From an uncultured bacterium (GTDB lineage Bacteria; Chloroflexota; Anaerolineae; J036; Brachytrichaceae): 64,000 bases of DNA. Below the pieces are notes generated by a model. That model ran no database searches. It was given only the letters and a program-made list of their open reading frames with translations, and was not told the DNA's origin. The translations under genes were made by a program, and so were the position numbers. The stretch is taken from NCBI GenBank assembly GCA_903873965.1, contig CAIQQO010000005.1, positions 1-64,000 on the forward strand, in the 5' to 3' direction. Positions 24,840 through 34,657 of this stretch are shown here, one piece after another. How positions within the stretch are numbered: the first letter of the stretch is position 1; each line of letters begins with the position of its first letter.

Positions 24840-26627
24840 ATGGTAAATCTCAAAATAGATGGTCAGGAAGTCGCCGTTCCAGATGGGACGACTGTCTTGC
24901 GCGCGGCTCAATCCGTCGGCGTCAGTATCCCCACCTTGTGCGATCACAAGGAACTGGCGCCCTATGGCGGTTGCCGAATGTGTCTGGTCGAGGTAGAGGG
25001 CGCACGAACGTTACAACCGTCGTGTACGTTGCCAGCCAGCAGCAATATGGTGGTGTTGACGAACACACCCAAGGTGCGCGAGGCGCGCAAGTTTGTGCTC
25101 TCCCTGATCTTCAGCGAGCGCAATCATTTCTGCATGTACTGCCCGGTCAGTGGCGGTGATTGTGAATTGCAGAACTCTGCTTATGACGAGGGCATGACGC
25201 ACTGGCCATTGCAGCCAAACTGGCAGCCGTTTCCCATGGATGCCTCGCACGAAGACTTCGTGCTCGACAATAACCGCTGCATTTTGTGTCGGCGCTGCAT
25301 TCGCGCCTGCGGCGAACTTGTCGGCAACTTCACACTGGGTGTGGAAGAGCGCGGCGCGAGCACGCTGGTCATCGCCGACCTGGGCATCCCGCTGGGCGAG
25401 AGCACCTGTATTGGTTGCGGCACGTGCGTGCAGGTATGCCCCACAGGTTCATTGATTGACCGCGCCGGCGTCTATCAGGGCCGCGAAAAGGACGTTACGC
25501 GCATCAAGACCACCTGCGTGGGTTGCAATGTGGGTTGCGGCGCCGAAGCGATCGTGCGTGACAATCGTCTCGTGCGTATCGAGGGTGATTGGAATGCGCC
25601 GGTGAATGAGGGCTTGCTGTGCCAGATCGGACGCTTTGAGCCGATGAAGGAAACACGTGAGCGCCTCGTCACACCGCTGGTCCGCAAGGATGGCGCGTTG
25701 CAGGCAGCTACGTGGGACGAAGCATTGGATGTGGTCGCCGGCAAATTGAAGCCGCTGGCTGGCGCGAATGGCACAGGTATTGCCGCAGTCGCCTCGTCGC
25801 GCATGCCTGCCGAAGCCCTGCATGGTTTTGAGCAGTTGTTTGGCGCGAAACTGGGCAGCCCCATGGTGACCAGTCTGGAACCGCAGGTCGCAACACCGTT
25901 GCAGGCTAACGGTCTTGATGCGCTGAAAGCCGCAGACTGTGTGCTTGTGGCCGGCGCAGATCTGACTGTACAACACCAAGTGCTCGGGTTCTTCGTCAAG
26001 CGCAATCTGCCGAAAGGCACCAGGTTAATTGTCGTCGACAGCGTCGCAACCGGCTTGACCGAAATTGCAGACAAGGCGCTGATTGCCCCGCTGGGCGCTG
26101 AAGCGCAAACGCTCGCAGGTGTTGCTGCGGACCCGGCAGTCGCCAAGTTGATGGCAGGCGCAACAAAGCCGGTCATCGTCGTGGGCAAGAGTGTTTACTG
26201 GGAAGCCGCCGTCAAACTGGCCGGCGCACTGAACGCTACGCTGGTGAATGCGCAGGGCGCAGCCAACAGCATGGCCGCTGCCATGTACAAACTGGACAAG
26301 CCATTCGACCCACAGGGACGCCAGGCCGTATTTGTGGCGCTGGGCGATGCACCGGTTTCTTCTGCATTGGCGCAGAAAATTGAAGGTGCGCCGTTTATCG
26401 CCGTACAGGCAAGCTACGTCTCACAGGTAACCGCCATGGCCGATGTGGTGTTGCCGGTGGAGATGTGGGCGGAACAGGACGGACATTATTTGAACATCGA
26501 AGGCCGCTGGCAGGAAGCGCATCGCGGCATCAATGCCCCAGCCGATGTGTGGGCGAACGAGAAAGTATTTGAGGCGCTGGCTGAGCGCGTCGGCGTGACA
26601 CTGGATGGGAGTTGGGATCCCAAGTAA
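24840..26627 (+). CDS. NuoG/HydA-like iron-sulfur subunit with truncated molybdopterin-type domain
   Basis: A 595-residue protein. An N-terminal [2Fe-2S] plant-type domain (CDHKELAPYGGCRMC), the NuoG His-Cys3 [4Fe-4S] motif (HFCMYCPVSGGDC), two [4Fe-4S] motifs (CILCRRCIRAC, CIGCGTCVQVC) and a further four-Cys motif (CVGCNVGC ... LLCQIGRF) precede a shortened molybdopterin-oxidoreductase-like region of about 330 residues. The region shows the fold pattern but no molybdopterin-binding loops could be recognised, as in complex I NuoG. No [FeFe] hydrogenase H-cluster motif is present. It bridges the flavoprotein and the hydrogenase small subunit encoded next. Confidence 0.88.
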   Translation: MVNLKIDGQEVAVPDGTTVLRAAQSVGVSIPTLCDHKELAPYGGCRMCLVEVEGARTLQPSCTLPASSNMVVLTNTPKVREARKFVLSLIFSERNHFCMYCPVSGGDCELQNSAYDEGMTHWPLQPNWQPFPMDASHEDFVLDNNRCILCRRCIRACGELVGNFTLGVEERGASTLVIADLGIPLGESTCIGCGTCVQVCPTGSLIDRAGVYQGREKDVTRIKTTCVGCNVGCGAEAIVRDNRLVRIEGDWNAPVNEGLLCQIGRFEPMKETRERLVTPLVRKDGALQAATWDEALDVVAGKLKPLAGANGTGIAAVASSRMPAEALHGFEQLFGAKLGSPMVTSLEPQVATPLQANGLDALKAADCVLVAGADLTVQHQVLGFFVKRNLPKGTRLIVVDSVATGLTEIADKALIAPLGAEAQTLAGVAADPAVAKLMAGATKPVIVVGKSVYWEAAVKLAGALNATLVNAQGAANSMAAAMYKLDKPFDPQGRQAVFVALGDAPVSSALAQKIEGAPFIAVQASYVSQVTAMADVVLPVEMWAEQDGHYLNIEGRWQEAHRGINAPADVWANEKVFEALAERVGVTLDGSWDPK

Positions 26628-26651
26628 GGGGCTTAGTAAAGGAGCTTAGTA

Positions 26652-27194
26652 ATGGCAAAACCAAAGGTATCTATGGACTGGCTGGCGGGGTGCGCAGGAT
26701 GCGAAATGTCGCTGCTGGACATGGACGAGCGCATTGTGGCAGTCGCGAATCTGGTGGACATTCGCTCTACACCGATTACCGATTTGAAAGTGCCTGATGA
26801 GAGCGGTGTGGATGTCGGTATTCTGTCAGGCGCAGTGAATAACACGTATAACGAGGAAGTGGCGCACCGCATGCGCAGCCGCAGCAAGTGCCTCGTATCG
26901 CTGGGCGATTGCGCCGTGTTTGGCGGCGTCGTGGCGATGCGCAATTTCTTCAAGCTGGAAGATGCGCTGAAGCGGGCTTATGTGGAAACTGAGAGCACCG
27001 ACAGTGAAGGGTTTGTTCCAAGCGACCCGGAACTGTGTATTCCAACCGAAGTGCGCGCTGTAAGCGATATCGTCAAAGTGGATGTGAATGTTCCCGGCTG
27101 CCCGCCCGATGCAGACGTGATTTTTTATGTGCTGAGTGAACTGGGGCAGGGCCGGATTCCGGAACTCAAGGGCGATAAGCTGCACTGGCACTAG
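26652..27194 (+). CDS. hoxY: [NiFe] hydrogenase small subunit, NAD-linked (HoxY-like)
   Basis: A 180-residue protein, the short form typical of group 3 cytoplasmic [NiFe] hydrogenases. The proximal [4Fe-4S] cluster ligands are in WLAGCAGCEMS, LGDCAVFGG and VPGCPPDAD. No twin-arginine signal and no second or third cluster domain, so it is a soluble enzyme. It passes electrons between the NiFe site in the large subunit and the NuoG-like subunit. It starts 25 bp after the NuoG-like gene, with AAAGGAG upstream. Confidence 0.93.
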   Translation: MAKPKVSMDWLAGCAGCEMSLLDMDERIVAVANLVDIRSTPITDLKVPDESGVDVGILSGAVNNTYNEEVAHRMRSRSKCLVSLGDCAVFGGVVAMRNFFKLEDALKRAYVETESTDSEGFVPSDPELCIPTEVRAVSDIVKVDVNVPGCPPDADVIFYVLSELGQGRIPELKGDKLHWH

Positions 27195-27199
27195 GATTA

Positions 27200-27318
27200 G
27201 AGGCTGGAAGCAAGAGGCGAGAGGTCGGAAGATAGAGGTCAGAAGTCAGATAAGACAGAAGACAGAAAAGAAAGAGATGACTGAGACCTTACGAGAATCA
27301 GAGGCCAAGGGTTTCTAG
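27200..27318 (+). repeat. Purine-rich degenerate repeat spacer 2
   Basis: Between the small and large hydrogenase subunit genes lies a run of GAGGTCAGAAG, GTCAGAT and GACAGAAGACAGAAAAGAAAG type units of 6-10 bp, resembling the spacer at 23032. A short frame across it has no family resemblance. No terminator is seen. Confidence 0.6.
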
Positions 27319-27337
27319 CAATAAGGAAGACAGCGTA

Positions 27338-28765
27338 ATGGCTACACAAAAGATCACGATTGAACCTGTAACACGTATTGAAGGGCATGCCAAGGTGACC
27401 ATCCACATGAAAGAGGATGGCAATGTTGATCATGCTTATCTGCACATCAACGAGTTCCGCGGCTTTGAGAAGTTCTGCGAAGGGCGCATGTTCTTTGAGA
27501 TGCCCAGCATCACACCGCGCATTTGCGGTATCTGTCCGGTCAGCCATCACCTGGCTTCGGCCAAGGTGTGCGACCAGATTGTAGGCGCGGAACCACCGCG
27601 AACAGCGAATCTGCTGCGCGAACTCATGCACATGGGCCAGATTGTCCAGAGCCATGGCATGCACTTTTTTGAACTGGCCGGCCCGGACTTGTTGCTCGGA
27701 TTCGATGCTGATCCAGCGATACGCAACGTCGTCGGGCTGATTCAGGCGAATCCGGCGCTAGCGCTCAAGGCCGTCAATCTGCGCAAGTTCGGGCAGGAGA
27801 TCATTCACACGCTCGGCGGTCGGCGCATTCACCCCAACTTTGCCATTCCTGGTGGCGTGAACAAATCGCTCAAGGCGTCTGAGCGCGATGGCATCCTGGC
27901 TGGAATGGCCGAGGCGATGGCAACGACCGTGGCCGGCATTGCGATCATGAAGGATTGGGCCGAGAAGAACCGCGAGGACATCGACAAGTTTGCCGTGTTC
28001 CCCACCGGTTACTTTGGGTTGGTGAATCCGACGGGCGGGCTTGAACTGTATCAGGGCGACTGCCGATTGATCGACCAGAAGGGCAACCTGCTGGAGCAAT
28101 TCTCTGCATCGCGCTATCTGGACTACATCTCGGAGCACGTCGAGAACTGGTCATACCTGAAGTTCCCGTACTACAAGAAGATGGGCTTCCCGGGTGGCGT
28201 CTATCGCGTCGGCGCACTGGGGCGACTGAACGCGTGCGACCGGATCGATACGCCCATTGCCAACGAAGAACTGAAGACGTTCCGCGCGTTGAACCCCGGA
28301 AAACCGGTCGAGAACACGCTGCATTATCACTATGCACGCCTGATCGAGACCTTGTTCGCCATCGAGCGCGTCGGCGAGTTGTTGAACGATCCCGATATTC
28401 TCAGCAACGATATTCTCAACACCAAGCGCGACTTCCATAACGAAGCCGTTGGCGTGATTGAGGCCCCGCGCGGCACGTTGCTGCATCATTACTGGGTGAA
28501 GGACAACGGCCAGATCGAGCGCGTGAACCTGATCGTGTCCACCGGGCATAACAACTGGGCCATGAGCAACGCCGTCGATAGCGTCGCCAAGACGTACATC
28601 AACGGGCAAACCGTGCGCGAAGGACTGCTCAACCGCGTCGAGGCTGCCGTGCGCGCCTACGACCCATGCTTGAGCTGCTCCACCCACGCACTAGGCCAGA
28701 TGCCGATGATCCTTGAATTCATCGACCCGTCTGGCAACGTGACTGAGACCATGCGGCGAGATTGA
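27338..28765 (+). CDS. hoxH: [NiFe] hydrogenase large subunit, NAD-linked (HoxH-like)
   Basis: A 475-residue protein. L0 is [11 protein letters not shown]1 is [10 protein letters not shown] near residue 60, and L2 is DPCLSCSTH near residue 446, giving the four nickel-iron cysteines. The sequence continues after the L2 His with about 21 residues, the part removed by a maturation protease; that protease and the hyp genes are not in the window. It splits or makes H2 in the cytoplasm, coupled to NAD(H) through the diaphorase subunits. The C-x2-C motifs and short small subunit point to group 3 (3d-like), although the HydB-type subunit upstream suggests bifurcation. A REP hairpin follows 9 bp after the stop. 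Confidence 0.95.
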   Translation: MATQKITIEPVTRIEGHAKVTIHMKEDGNVDHAYLHINEFRGFEKFCEGRMFFEMPSITPRICGICPVSHHLASAKVCDQIVGAEPPRTANLLRELMHMGQIVQSHGMHFFELAGPDLLLGFDADPAIRNVVGLIQANPALALKAVNLRKFGQEIIHTLGGRRIHPNFAIPGGVNKSLKASERDGILAGMAEAMATTVAGIAIMKDWAEKNREDIDKFAVFPTGYFGLVNPTGGLELYQGDCRLIDQKGNLLEQFSASRYLDYISEHVENWSYLKFPYYKKMGFPGGVYRVGALGRLNACDRIDTPIANEELKTFRALNPGKPVENTLHYHYARLIETLFAIERVGELLNDPDILSNDILNTKRDFHNEAVGVIEAPRGTLLHHYWVKDNGQIERVNLIVSTGHNNWAMSNAVDSVAKTYINGQTVREGLLNRVEAAVRAYDPCLSCSTHALGQMPMILEFIDPSGNVTETMRRD

Positions 28766-28773
28766 GACTATCC

Positions 28774-28817
28774 GCCACGCACTCCCGGAATCTTCCTGAA
28801 TTCTGGGAGTGCGTGGC
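28774..28817 (+). repeat. REP-like hairpin 1 (after hoxH)
   Basis: An 18 bp stem (arms GCCACGCACTCCCGGAAT and ATTCTGGGAGTGCGTGGC, one wobble) with an 8 base loop, 9 bp after the hydrogenase stop. It shares the CACTCCCGGAAT core with the hairpins at 28946 and 53942. It may also help end transcription, though no T-run follows. Confidence 0.75.
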
Positions 28818-28820
28818 AGT

Positions 28821-28943
28821 GTTTTCACTTACTATGCCACGCCGAGCGGGGTTCTGCGCCAGCTGCGGCACTATCTCGCATCTGATGTCGATGTTATTGC
28901 TTACTGTCTGATGCCCAATCACAATCATCTGCTGCTCGATTGA
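28821..28943 (+). pseudogene. REP-associated tyrosine transposase (RAYT, Y1_Tnp) remnant
   Basis: The frame at 28851 reads VLRQLRHYLASDVD, then VIAYCLMPNHNHLLLD and a stop at 28941. CLMPNHNHLLL is the metal-binding HUH motif of IS200-like/REP-associated transposases and the preceding helix is the usual one. Upstream, VFTYYATPSG matches no start and the catalytic Tyr region is missing, so only about 40 residues survive. It lies exactly between two REP-like hairpins, the natural substrates of such enzymes. Confidence 0.8.
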
Positions 28944-28945
28944 CC

Positions 28946-29004
28946 CCCAAACACTGATACACTCCCGGAATCCAAGAAGATGCCGGGAGTGTTTGACGTT
29001 TGGG
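28946..29004 (+). repeat. REP-like hairpin 2
   Basis: Inner stem ACACTCCCGG/CCGGGAGTGT plus ATC/GAT after one mismatch, and an outer stem CCCAAAC/GTTTGGG across a small internal loop. Core shared with the hairpins at 28774 and 53942. It ends 8 bp before the methyltransferase start. Confidence 0.75.
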
Positions 29005-29011
29005 AGCGAAT

Positions 29012-29821
29012 ATGGATCCAATCACCCGATTTAACCGCGAACGATGGGAAGCTTTAGCGCAGGCGAATGTGGCCTATAGCCGCCCGATGCTTGATCTGAC
29101 GCCGGAGACTGCGCTTGAGTTGCTCGATCCGCATGGCATCATGGGATCGGTGAAAGGCAAACGCGTGTTGTGCCTGTGCGCGAGCGGCGGTCAGCAGTCG
29201 GCGGCGTTCGGGTTACTCGGCGCTGAGGTCACCGTGCTGGATTTCTCGCCCACACAACTGCAACGCGACCGCGAGACAGCGCAGCACTACGGGTTGAAAG
29301 TGGAGACGATTGAAGGCGATATGCGCGACCTGTCGCCGTTTACCGCTGCGCATTTCGATATAGTGTGGCATGCGCACTCGATCGTGTTCATCCCCGATGT
29401 GACGCCGGTGTTCAGCGAGGTGGCGCGCGTCTTGAAACATGGCGGGTTGTATCGTTTGTCGTGTCATAATCCGTTCGTACAAGGCATAGAAGAACGCGAT
29501 TGGGATGGCAAGGCTTACCCGCTGTGGCGTCCTTACATCGATGGCGCAGAGGTCGAGAGCGTTGATTCGAACTGGGACATCGGCTATCCCGATGGCACAT
29601 CCCGGCGCGTCGAAGGCCCTCACGAATTTCGCCATGCGCTCAGCCCACTGGTGAATGGCATGGCGCAGCATGGGTTGGTGATGTTGGGGCTTTGGGAAGA
29701 ACTAAGCACGGAGCTTGATCCCCAACCCGGCACGTGGGAACACCTCAAGCGCATCGCGCCGCCGTGGTTTACGTTGTGGGCGCGGCTGTGGCCAGAGGCG
29801 CTGACGCCGGCACGTCCATAG
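29012..29821 (+). CDS. Class I SAM-dependent methyltransferase
   Basis: A 269-residue protein starting at ATG 29012 after GGGAG; a TTG at 29000 is possible. Motif I is VLCLCASGGQQSAAFG with the acidic end of strand two in VTVLDFSP, motif II FDIVWHAH and motif III LKHGGLYRLSCH; residues 20-200 form the Rossmann-like SAM fold. The substrate is unknown; small-molecule methylation in the cytoplasm is inferred. It is isolated, between the RAYT remnant and the ABC exporter genes. Confidence 0.85.
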   Translation: MDPITRFNRERWEALAQANVAYSRPMLDLTPETALELLDPHGIMGSVKGKRVLCLCASGGQQSAAFGLLGAEVTVLDFSPTQLQRDRETAQHYGLKVETIEGDMRDLSPFTAAHFDIVWHAHSIVFIPDVTPVFSEVARVLKHGGLYRLSCHNPFVQGIEERDWDGKAYPLWRPYIDGAEVESVDSNWDIGYPDGTSRRVEGPHEFRHALSPLVNGMAQHGLVMLGLWEELSTELDPQPGTWEHLKRIAPPWFTLWARLWPEALTPARP

Positions 29822-29848
29822 CTCATACAGGCGCATTTCACGGACTGT

Positions 29849-31684
29849 ATGCAGATGAATTTCCGCGGGTTGCTTTCAATCTACCTCAAACCGCAATGGC
29901 GGCGCGTGACGCTGCTGACCGTCTTGTTGTTGTGCGGCATAGGGTTGGCTTTGGTCAATCTGCAGGTCGTGCGGTTTTTTATCGATACGGCGCTGGGCGC
30001 ATCTCATACACAAAGCGCCGTGTCAACATCATTGCTTGTTGGCGCTATCGTATTTTTGATCACTGCATTTGCGCGCCAGGGCATCGGGCTGGCTACCGAT
30101 TACCTTGGCGAGTTGATCGCGTGGAAATCCACCAATGCTTTGCGCGCTGACCTGACGTTGCACTGTCTGCGGCTGGACATGCCGTTCCACCAGTTGCATG
30201 CGCCCGGAGAACTGATCGAGCGCATCGATGGCGATGTGGCCGAGCTGGGTCATCTGCTGTCGGCCTTCATAGCGCAAATTGCCGGCAACGGGTTTCTGCT
30301 GGTGGGCGTGCTGATTGCGTTGTTCAGCGAGGATTGGCGTATTGGCCTCGGCATGACCTTATACGTTGTCACAGCTCTTGCTGTTCTCTCGCGGCTTCAG
30401 AAGCTGGGCGTGCGCGAATGGGAGGCATCGCAGCAAGCTGATGCCGCGCACTATAGCTTCCTCGAAGAACGGCTTCTGGGCACAGAGGATATTCGGTCGG
30501 CAGGAGCGGAGCGCTACATTCTGGCGCGTTTGCATCAACTGACCATGAACATGCTTGGCGCTTATCGCAAGGCGCGCCTTATAAGTAACATGACCAATGT
30601 CGCCACGGGTGGCTTGCACGCGATGGGATATGCCATCGGGCTGGGCATCGGCGTGTGGCTATACCAGGCTGGACAGATCAGCATCGGCGCAACCTACCTG
30701 ATCGTTGCCTATATCGCGTTGCTGGCTGCCCCACTCGATAGCCTGCGTCGTCAGGTGCAGAGCCTGCAGCAGGCCGGAGCCGCCAGTAGACGTGTGGCAG
30801 CGTTATTTGCCGAAAAACCTGCCGTACAAGAGGCGCATAGCAGCGTCGCGGCCACCCTGCCGACCGGCGCATTGGCGGTTGATTTTCAAGGCGTGACCTT
30901 TCGCTATGATCACGCCGCTAGTCTTGCGCTCGATGATGTGTCGCTCCACCTTGAACCGGGCGAGATTGTGGGCGTACTGGGACGTACCGGCAGTGGCAAG
31001 AGTACGCTGACACGCGTCTTGTTTCGGTTATTTGACCCTCAAGCCGGTGTCATTCGACTGGGCGGCGTCGATACGCGCTCGGTAAGCATGAGCGATCTGC
31101 GCGCTCGCATCACGCTGGTGACGCAGGAAGTGCAGCTCTTTGACGCGAGCATACGCGACAATCTGGCATTGTTTAACCGCACGATCAACGATGCTCAGAT
31201 TGAAACTGCCTTGCGTGCGCTGGGGTTGTGGGAGTGGGTGCAGGCGCGCGCAGTGAACGACGCTGTTGAACCGCACACGCCGTCAATGCTTAATCAAAAG
31301 CTTGGTGGAATATCGGCAGGCCAAGGTCAGTTGCTGGCGTTGGCGCGCGCGTTTCTCAAAAACCCCGGGTTGGTGGTGCTGGATGAAGCTTCGGCGCGGC
31401 TTGATCCCGGCACGGAACAGATGCTCGATCAAGCGATCAGTCGGTTGATGACCGGGCGCACCGGCATCATCATCGCGCATCGGTTGCGCACGGTGCAGAA
31501 AGCCGACAGCATCGCGATCTTTGAGCATGGGCGCGTTGTCGAATATGGACGGCGCGAAGCGCTGGCGCACGATCCCGATTCGCGCTTCAATAAATTGATG
31601 CAAACCGGGCTTGACGACTGGCTCGATGGTGAGTCAGCATCTATGGCCGGGGTGACGCCGCGCGCCAACGGGGATGAGGTGTGA
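29849..31684 (+). CDS. ABC exporter half-transporter A (consensus catalytic Glu, degenerate signature)
   Basis: A 611-residue half-transporter with six membrane helices (about 1-310) and an ATPase domain. Walker A is GRTGSGKST, Walker B LVVLDEAS with the catalytic Glu, and the H-loop IIAHR. The signature reads GGISAGQG instead of LSGGQ. It forms a likely heterodimer with the next gene product, whose stop/start overlap. Such exporters move lipids, peptides or drugs out across the cytoplasmic membrane; substrate unknown. ATG 29849 and 29855 are both possible starts. Confidence 0.9.
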   Translation: MQMNFRGLLSIYLKPQWRRVTLLTVLLLCGIGLALVNLQVVRFFIDTALGASHTQSAVSTSLLVGAIVFLITAFARQGIGLATDYLGELIAWKSTNALRADLTLHCLRLDMPFHQLHAPGELIERIDGDVAELGHLLSAFIAQIAGNGFLLVGVLIALFSEDWRIGLGMTLYVVTALAVLSRLQKLGVREWEASQQADAAHYSFLEERLLGTEDIRSAGAERYILARLHQLTMNMLGAYRKARLISNMTNVATGGLHAMGYAIGLGIGVWLYQAGQISIGATYLIVAYIALLAAPLDSLRRQVQSLQQAGAASRRVAALFAEKPAVQEAHSSVAATLPTGALAVDFQGVTFRYDHAASLALDDVSLHLEPGEIVGVLGRTGSGKSTLTRVLFRLFDPQAGVIRLGGVDTRSVSMSDLRARITLVTQEVQLFDASIRDNLALFNRTINDAQIETALRALGLWEWVQARAVNDAVEPHTPSMLNQKLGGISAGQGQLLALARAFLKNPGLVVLDEASARLDPGTEQMLDQAISRLMTGRTGIIIAHRLRTVQKADSIAIFEHGRVVEYGRREALAHDPDSRFNKLMQTGLDDWLDGESASMAGVTPRANGDEV

Positions 31685-31686
31685 CG

Positions 31687-33447
31687 ATGAAAACCATGAC
31701 CTTTAACTGGCGCCTCATTCGCCGCAGCCCGTGGCCGTACGTGGTCTATGTGCTGTGCAACATGCTTGGCATCCTCGCTCCGCTGGCGCCGGGGCTGATT
31801 GAAAAGTCGATCTTCGATTCACTTGCCGGTCCAGTCCCGGCTGGGTTGAGCGTCTGGGCATTGCTGGGGCTGTTTATTTCAGTAGAGCTGGCGCGCTTGA
31901 TGTTATCGTTTGGCGACGCGTGGGGCGATGCCACTTTCCGCTACGGTGTTGGCGGCTTGTTGCGCGCCAATATCATGGCCGGCATCTTGAGAAGGCCGGG
32001 TGCGGAATCGCGTGCTGCTGCGTTGACATCAGGCGAGGCGATCAATCGCTTCGATGATGATGTGGGCGAAACCTCCGATTTCCCGCTGTGGCTGCCGAAT
32101 GTCGCCGGACAGGTGTTGTTTACGCTGGCGGCAGTGGTGATCATGGCGCGCATCAGCTTGCCGATAACGGCGTTGGTCATCTTGCCGTTGCTGGGTATCG
32201 GGATCATCACGCACGTGGTGTGGCGGCGCATCATGAAGTACTGGCTGGAGGTGCGCGACAGCACCGGGCAGGTTACAGGTTTTCTCGGCGAGATCTTCGG
32301 CGTTGTGCAAGCCATCAAGGTTGCCAATGCTGAGCAGGATGCGACGGCGCATTTGATCGGGCTGGCAGATATACGTCAGGCCGCGGCGCTCAAACAGGCT
32401 GTCTTGCGGCGAGGGATTGATGCGATCAACGCTGCAACTGTGAGTTTGGGCGTGGGCATCATGCTGCTGCTTGCCGGAGAGTCGATGGTGAACGGTCAGT
32501 TCACCGTTGGCGACTTCGCGCTATTTGTGTATTACCTGTGGTTTACCACCCAGATGCCCTCGATTGTGGGAACGTTTTTCGGCGATTACAAGCAGCAGGA
32601 AGTATCGATCAACCGCATGTACGAGTTGATTCACCCAGAGCCGGCCGAGGCGCTGGTGGCTTCACAGGCGCTGGTCGCAGCGCCGTTCAGTTCTGCGCGC
32701 GATCCCTTGCGTGAGTTGACCGTAAAAGGGTTGACCTACCACTACCCGGACACACCGAACGGCATTTCGAATGTGGGGCTGCACCTGAGGGCGGGGTCAT
32801 TCACAGTCATTACAGGGCGCGTGGGAAGCGGCAAGTCAACACTGGTGTGCGCGTTGTTAGGGTTACTCCCGCGTGATCAGGGCGATATTGACTGGAATGG
32901 TCAGCCTGTTGCGGATGCGGCTGCATTCTTCCGCACCCCCGTTGCCGCGTATACGCCCCAGACGCCGCGCCTGTTTAGCGATACCCTGCGCGATAACATT
33001 CTGCTCGGGCTGGATTGTCCCGATGATGATGTGGCGCTTGCCGTGCGTCAGGCTGTGTTCGAGACGGACCTGGCCGAGATGCCGGACAAGCTGGACACCG
33101 TCATCGGGCCGCGCGGGATGCGCTTGTCGGGTGGGCAGATTCAACGTGTGGCCGTGGCACGCATGCTGGTGCGCGACGCAACACTGCTGGTTTTTGATGA
33201 TGTATCGAGCGCGCTCGACGTGGACACCGAACGCCTGTTGTGGGAACGGTTGTCCCGAACAGGCGCGGCGAGCGGACAGGCGTGTCTGGTGGTGTCGCAC
33301 AGGCGACCGGCGTTGCAACGTGCGGATCATATTCTGGTGCTGAAGGATGGGCGCGTGGAAGCTGAAGGCCGGCTTGATGACCTCCTGCGTACGAGCGTCG
33401 AGATGCGATACTTGTGGGCAATCGCGCTGGAGAAGTCAGAGGACTGA
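31687..33447 (+). CDS. ABC exporter half-transporter B (consensus signature, Asp in Walker B)
   Basis: A 586-residue half-transporter. Walker A is GRVGSGKST, signature RLSGGQIQR (consensus), Walker [10 protein letters not shown] where the catalytic Glu is Asp, and the H-loop VSHR. GAGG at 31676 fits the ATG at 31687; a GTG at 31681 overlaps the upstream stop. Together with half A this gives one consensus ATP site (Walker motifs of A, signature of B) and one degenerate site, as in asymmetric heterodimeric exporters such as BmrCD or TM287/288. Substrate unknown. Confidence 0.9.
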   Translation: MKTMTFNWRLIRRSPWPYVVYVLCNMLGILAPLAPGLIEKSIFDSLAGPVPAGLSVWALLGLFISVELARLMLSFGDAWGDATFRYGVGGLLRANIMAGILRRPGAESRAAALTSGEAINRFDDDVGETSDFPLWLPNVAGQVLFTLAAVVIMARISLPITALVILPLLGIGIITHVVWRRIMKYWLEVRDSTGQVTGFLGEIFGVVQAIKVANAEQDATAHLIGLADIRQAAALKQAVLRRGIDAINAATVSLGVGIMLLLAGESMVNGQFTVGDFALFVYYLWFTTQMPSIVGTFFGDYKQQEVSINRMYELIHPEPAEALVASQALVAAPFSSARDPLRELTVKGLTYHYPDTPNGISNVGLHLRAGSFTVITGRVGSGKSTLVCALLGLLPRDQGDIDWNGQPVADAAAFFRTPVAAYTPQTPRLFSDTLRDNILLGLDCPDDDVALAVRQAVFETDLAEMPDKLDTVIGPRGMRLSGGQIQRVAVARMLVRDATLLVFDDVSSALDVDTERLLWERLSRTGAASGQACLVVSHRRPALQRADHILVLKDGRVEAEGRLDDLLRTSVEMRYLWAIALEKSED

Positions 33448-33467
33448 TCAAGTTCTTGGAGATATAA

Positions 33468-33971
33468 ATGACATACAACTTACAGCCAGGTTTTATCGGG
33501 ATTGCAGGGTTGAAAGAACGGCACAGACGGCAGTTGGACGCTTTCGAGAGTTGGGCTCAACAAGGCCGTTGGGCTGAGTTTCACCACAGCCACTATGACT
33601 GGTGGGCATTTCCTATTGACGCATCGTCACTGGGGCAAGGTTATATCTATACGGTGTATGAAGGCGAGGTCGAGGTGCTTAGACAGGATACGACGTTTAT
33701 ACGCGATCTGGATCGAGGCGCTGAACTGGTCGCGGCGTCATGGGGCTGGGATATGAAAGCGTGCGCCTATGTTACTCATCCAACGCCTGACCAATGCTGG
33801 CATCACTGGCCGGTGCGATTGTCGAAAGCGGCGAGGTCGATGCGCCTGTTTGGGTTGACCGCGTCCTTCGAATCGCTCAAAACCTATGCCTTGATACTGA
33901 TTGGGCAAGGCGAAGATATGACCTACAACGGCCACGATGTGAGTTGGCCATTCACGGATGATGGCGTATGA
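33468..33971 (+). CDS. Conserved hypothetical protein, unknown
   Basis: A 167-residue soluble protein, rich in Trp, His and Tyr (HHSHYDWWAFPID, HHWPVRLSKAARS). No known family is recognised. The start is ATG 33468, 20 bp after the exporter gene, with AGTTCTTGGAG upstream, so it may belong to the same transcript. No signal peptide or membrane helix. Confidence 0.6.
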   Translation: MTYNLQPGFIGIAGLKERHRRQLDAFESWAQQGRWAEFHHSHYDWWAFPIDASSLGQGYIYTVYEGEVEVLRQDTTFIRDLDRGAELVAASWGWDMKACAYVTHPTPDQCWHHWPVRLSKAARSMRLFGLTASFESLKTYALILIGQGEDMTYNGHDVSWPFTDDGV

Positions 33972-34119
33972 AGGAACTTCCACCTGCATAAGAGCCCTTC
34001 GCATGGGTTTCCTGCGTGAGCCACTCCTTGCGAAGGCCGAAGGTGTCTTTACGATTTCAGCGCCTGTTTGCACAATTGGCGCGAACGGATTACGATACTA
34101 TTGTCAGGAAGAAGCCTAT

Positions 34120-34575
34120 ATGAATCGTGATCAACTGAAACACAAGCTCAAGGAACTACGGCAGACTGAGATCGCGATTCGCTTCAAACACAGAGAAACG
34201 TTACCTGCGCCGAAAGACATGGTGTGGGGACAGTTTTTCACTGCCCGGACTACGGGAGCCGGAGTGCCATGCCCGGCGCGTTACCCGTTGGAGATGTTGG
34301 AAACCCTGACGCGCGAGCAATTGAGCGAGGTGTTTTCAGATTACATCTGTTTCGTCTATTTCCAGCATTACAAGGAAACAGGGATTCCATTTGAGAGCGG
34401 GCGCGGGTATGATCCTCAACTGCTGGCCTTGATGGGGCTTGGCCCCTTTGCGACCAGCGAGGATGTCAAGAAGCGTTTTCGTGAACTGGCGCGCAAGTAT
34501 CACCCCGATGCCGGCGGCGATAACGGCCAGTTTGCTGCGTTGATGGATGTCTATAACAAATTGCGCACCCAGTAA
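34120..34575 (+). CDS. Small J-domain (DnaJ-like) protein
   Basis: A 151-residue protein beginning at ATG 34120, 10 bp after CAGGAAGAAG. The last 50 residues are a J domain: GPFATSEDVKKRFRELARKYHPDAGGDNGQF contains the invariant HPD in the loop between helices II and III. The first 100 residues have no recognised domain. J proteins stimulate Hsp70 ATPase; whether this one has a dedicated Hsp70 is unknown. The frame opens much further upstream (33958), but that extension lacks a signal for translation. Confidence 0.78.
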   Translation: MNRDQLKHKLKELRQTEIAIRFKHRETLPAPKDMVWGQFFTARTTGAGVPCPARYPLEMLETLTREQLSEVFSDYICFVYFQHYKETGIPFESGRGYDPQLLALMGLGPFATSEDVKKRFRELARKYHPDAGGDNGQFAALMDVYNKLRTQ

Positions 34576-34657
34576 CGTCCTGGTTCTCTGTGGCGTTGAT
34601 GGGTGTCGGGTTGTTAATTGATGGAGCGATGGTGTGGTTGTTGATGATGGAGGCGTG

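Noticed and set aside
24840-26627. Possible [FeFe] hydrogenase catalytic subunit (HydA)
   Set aside because: No H-cluster motifs are present; NiFe subunit genes follow directly, so the protein is a NuoG-like electron carrier.
34101-34110. Single TTGTCAGGAA before the J-domain gene
   Set aside because: Only one half-site, and no TATGAT-like hexamer at the proper 28 bp distance, so it is not counted in the promoter family.
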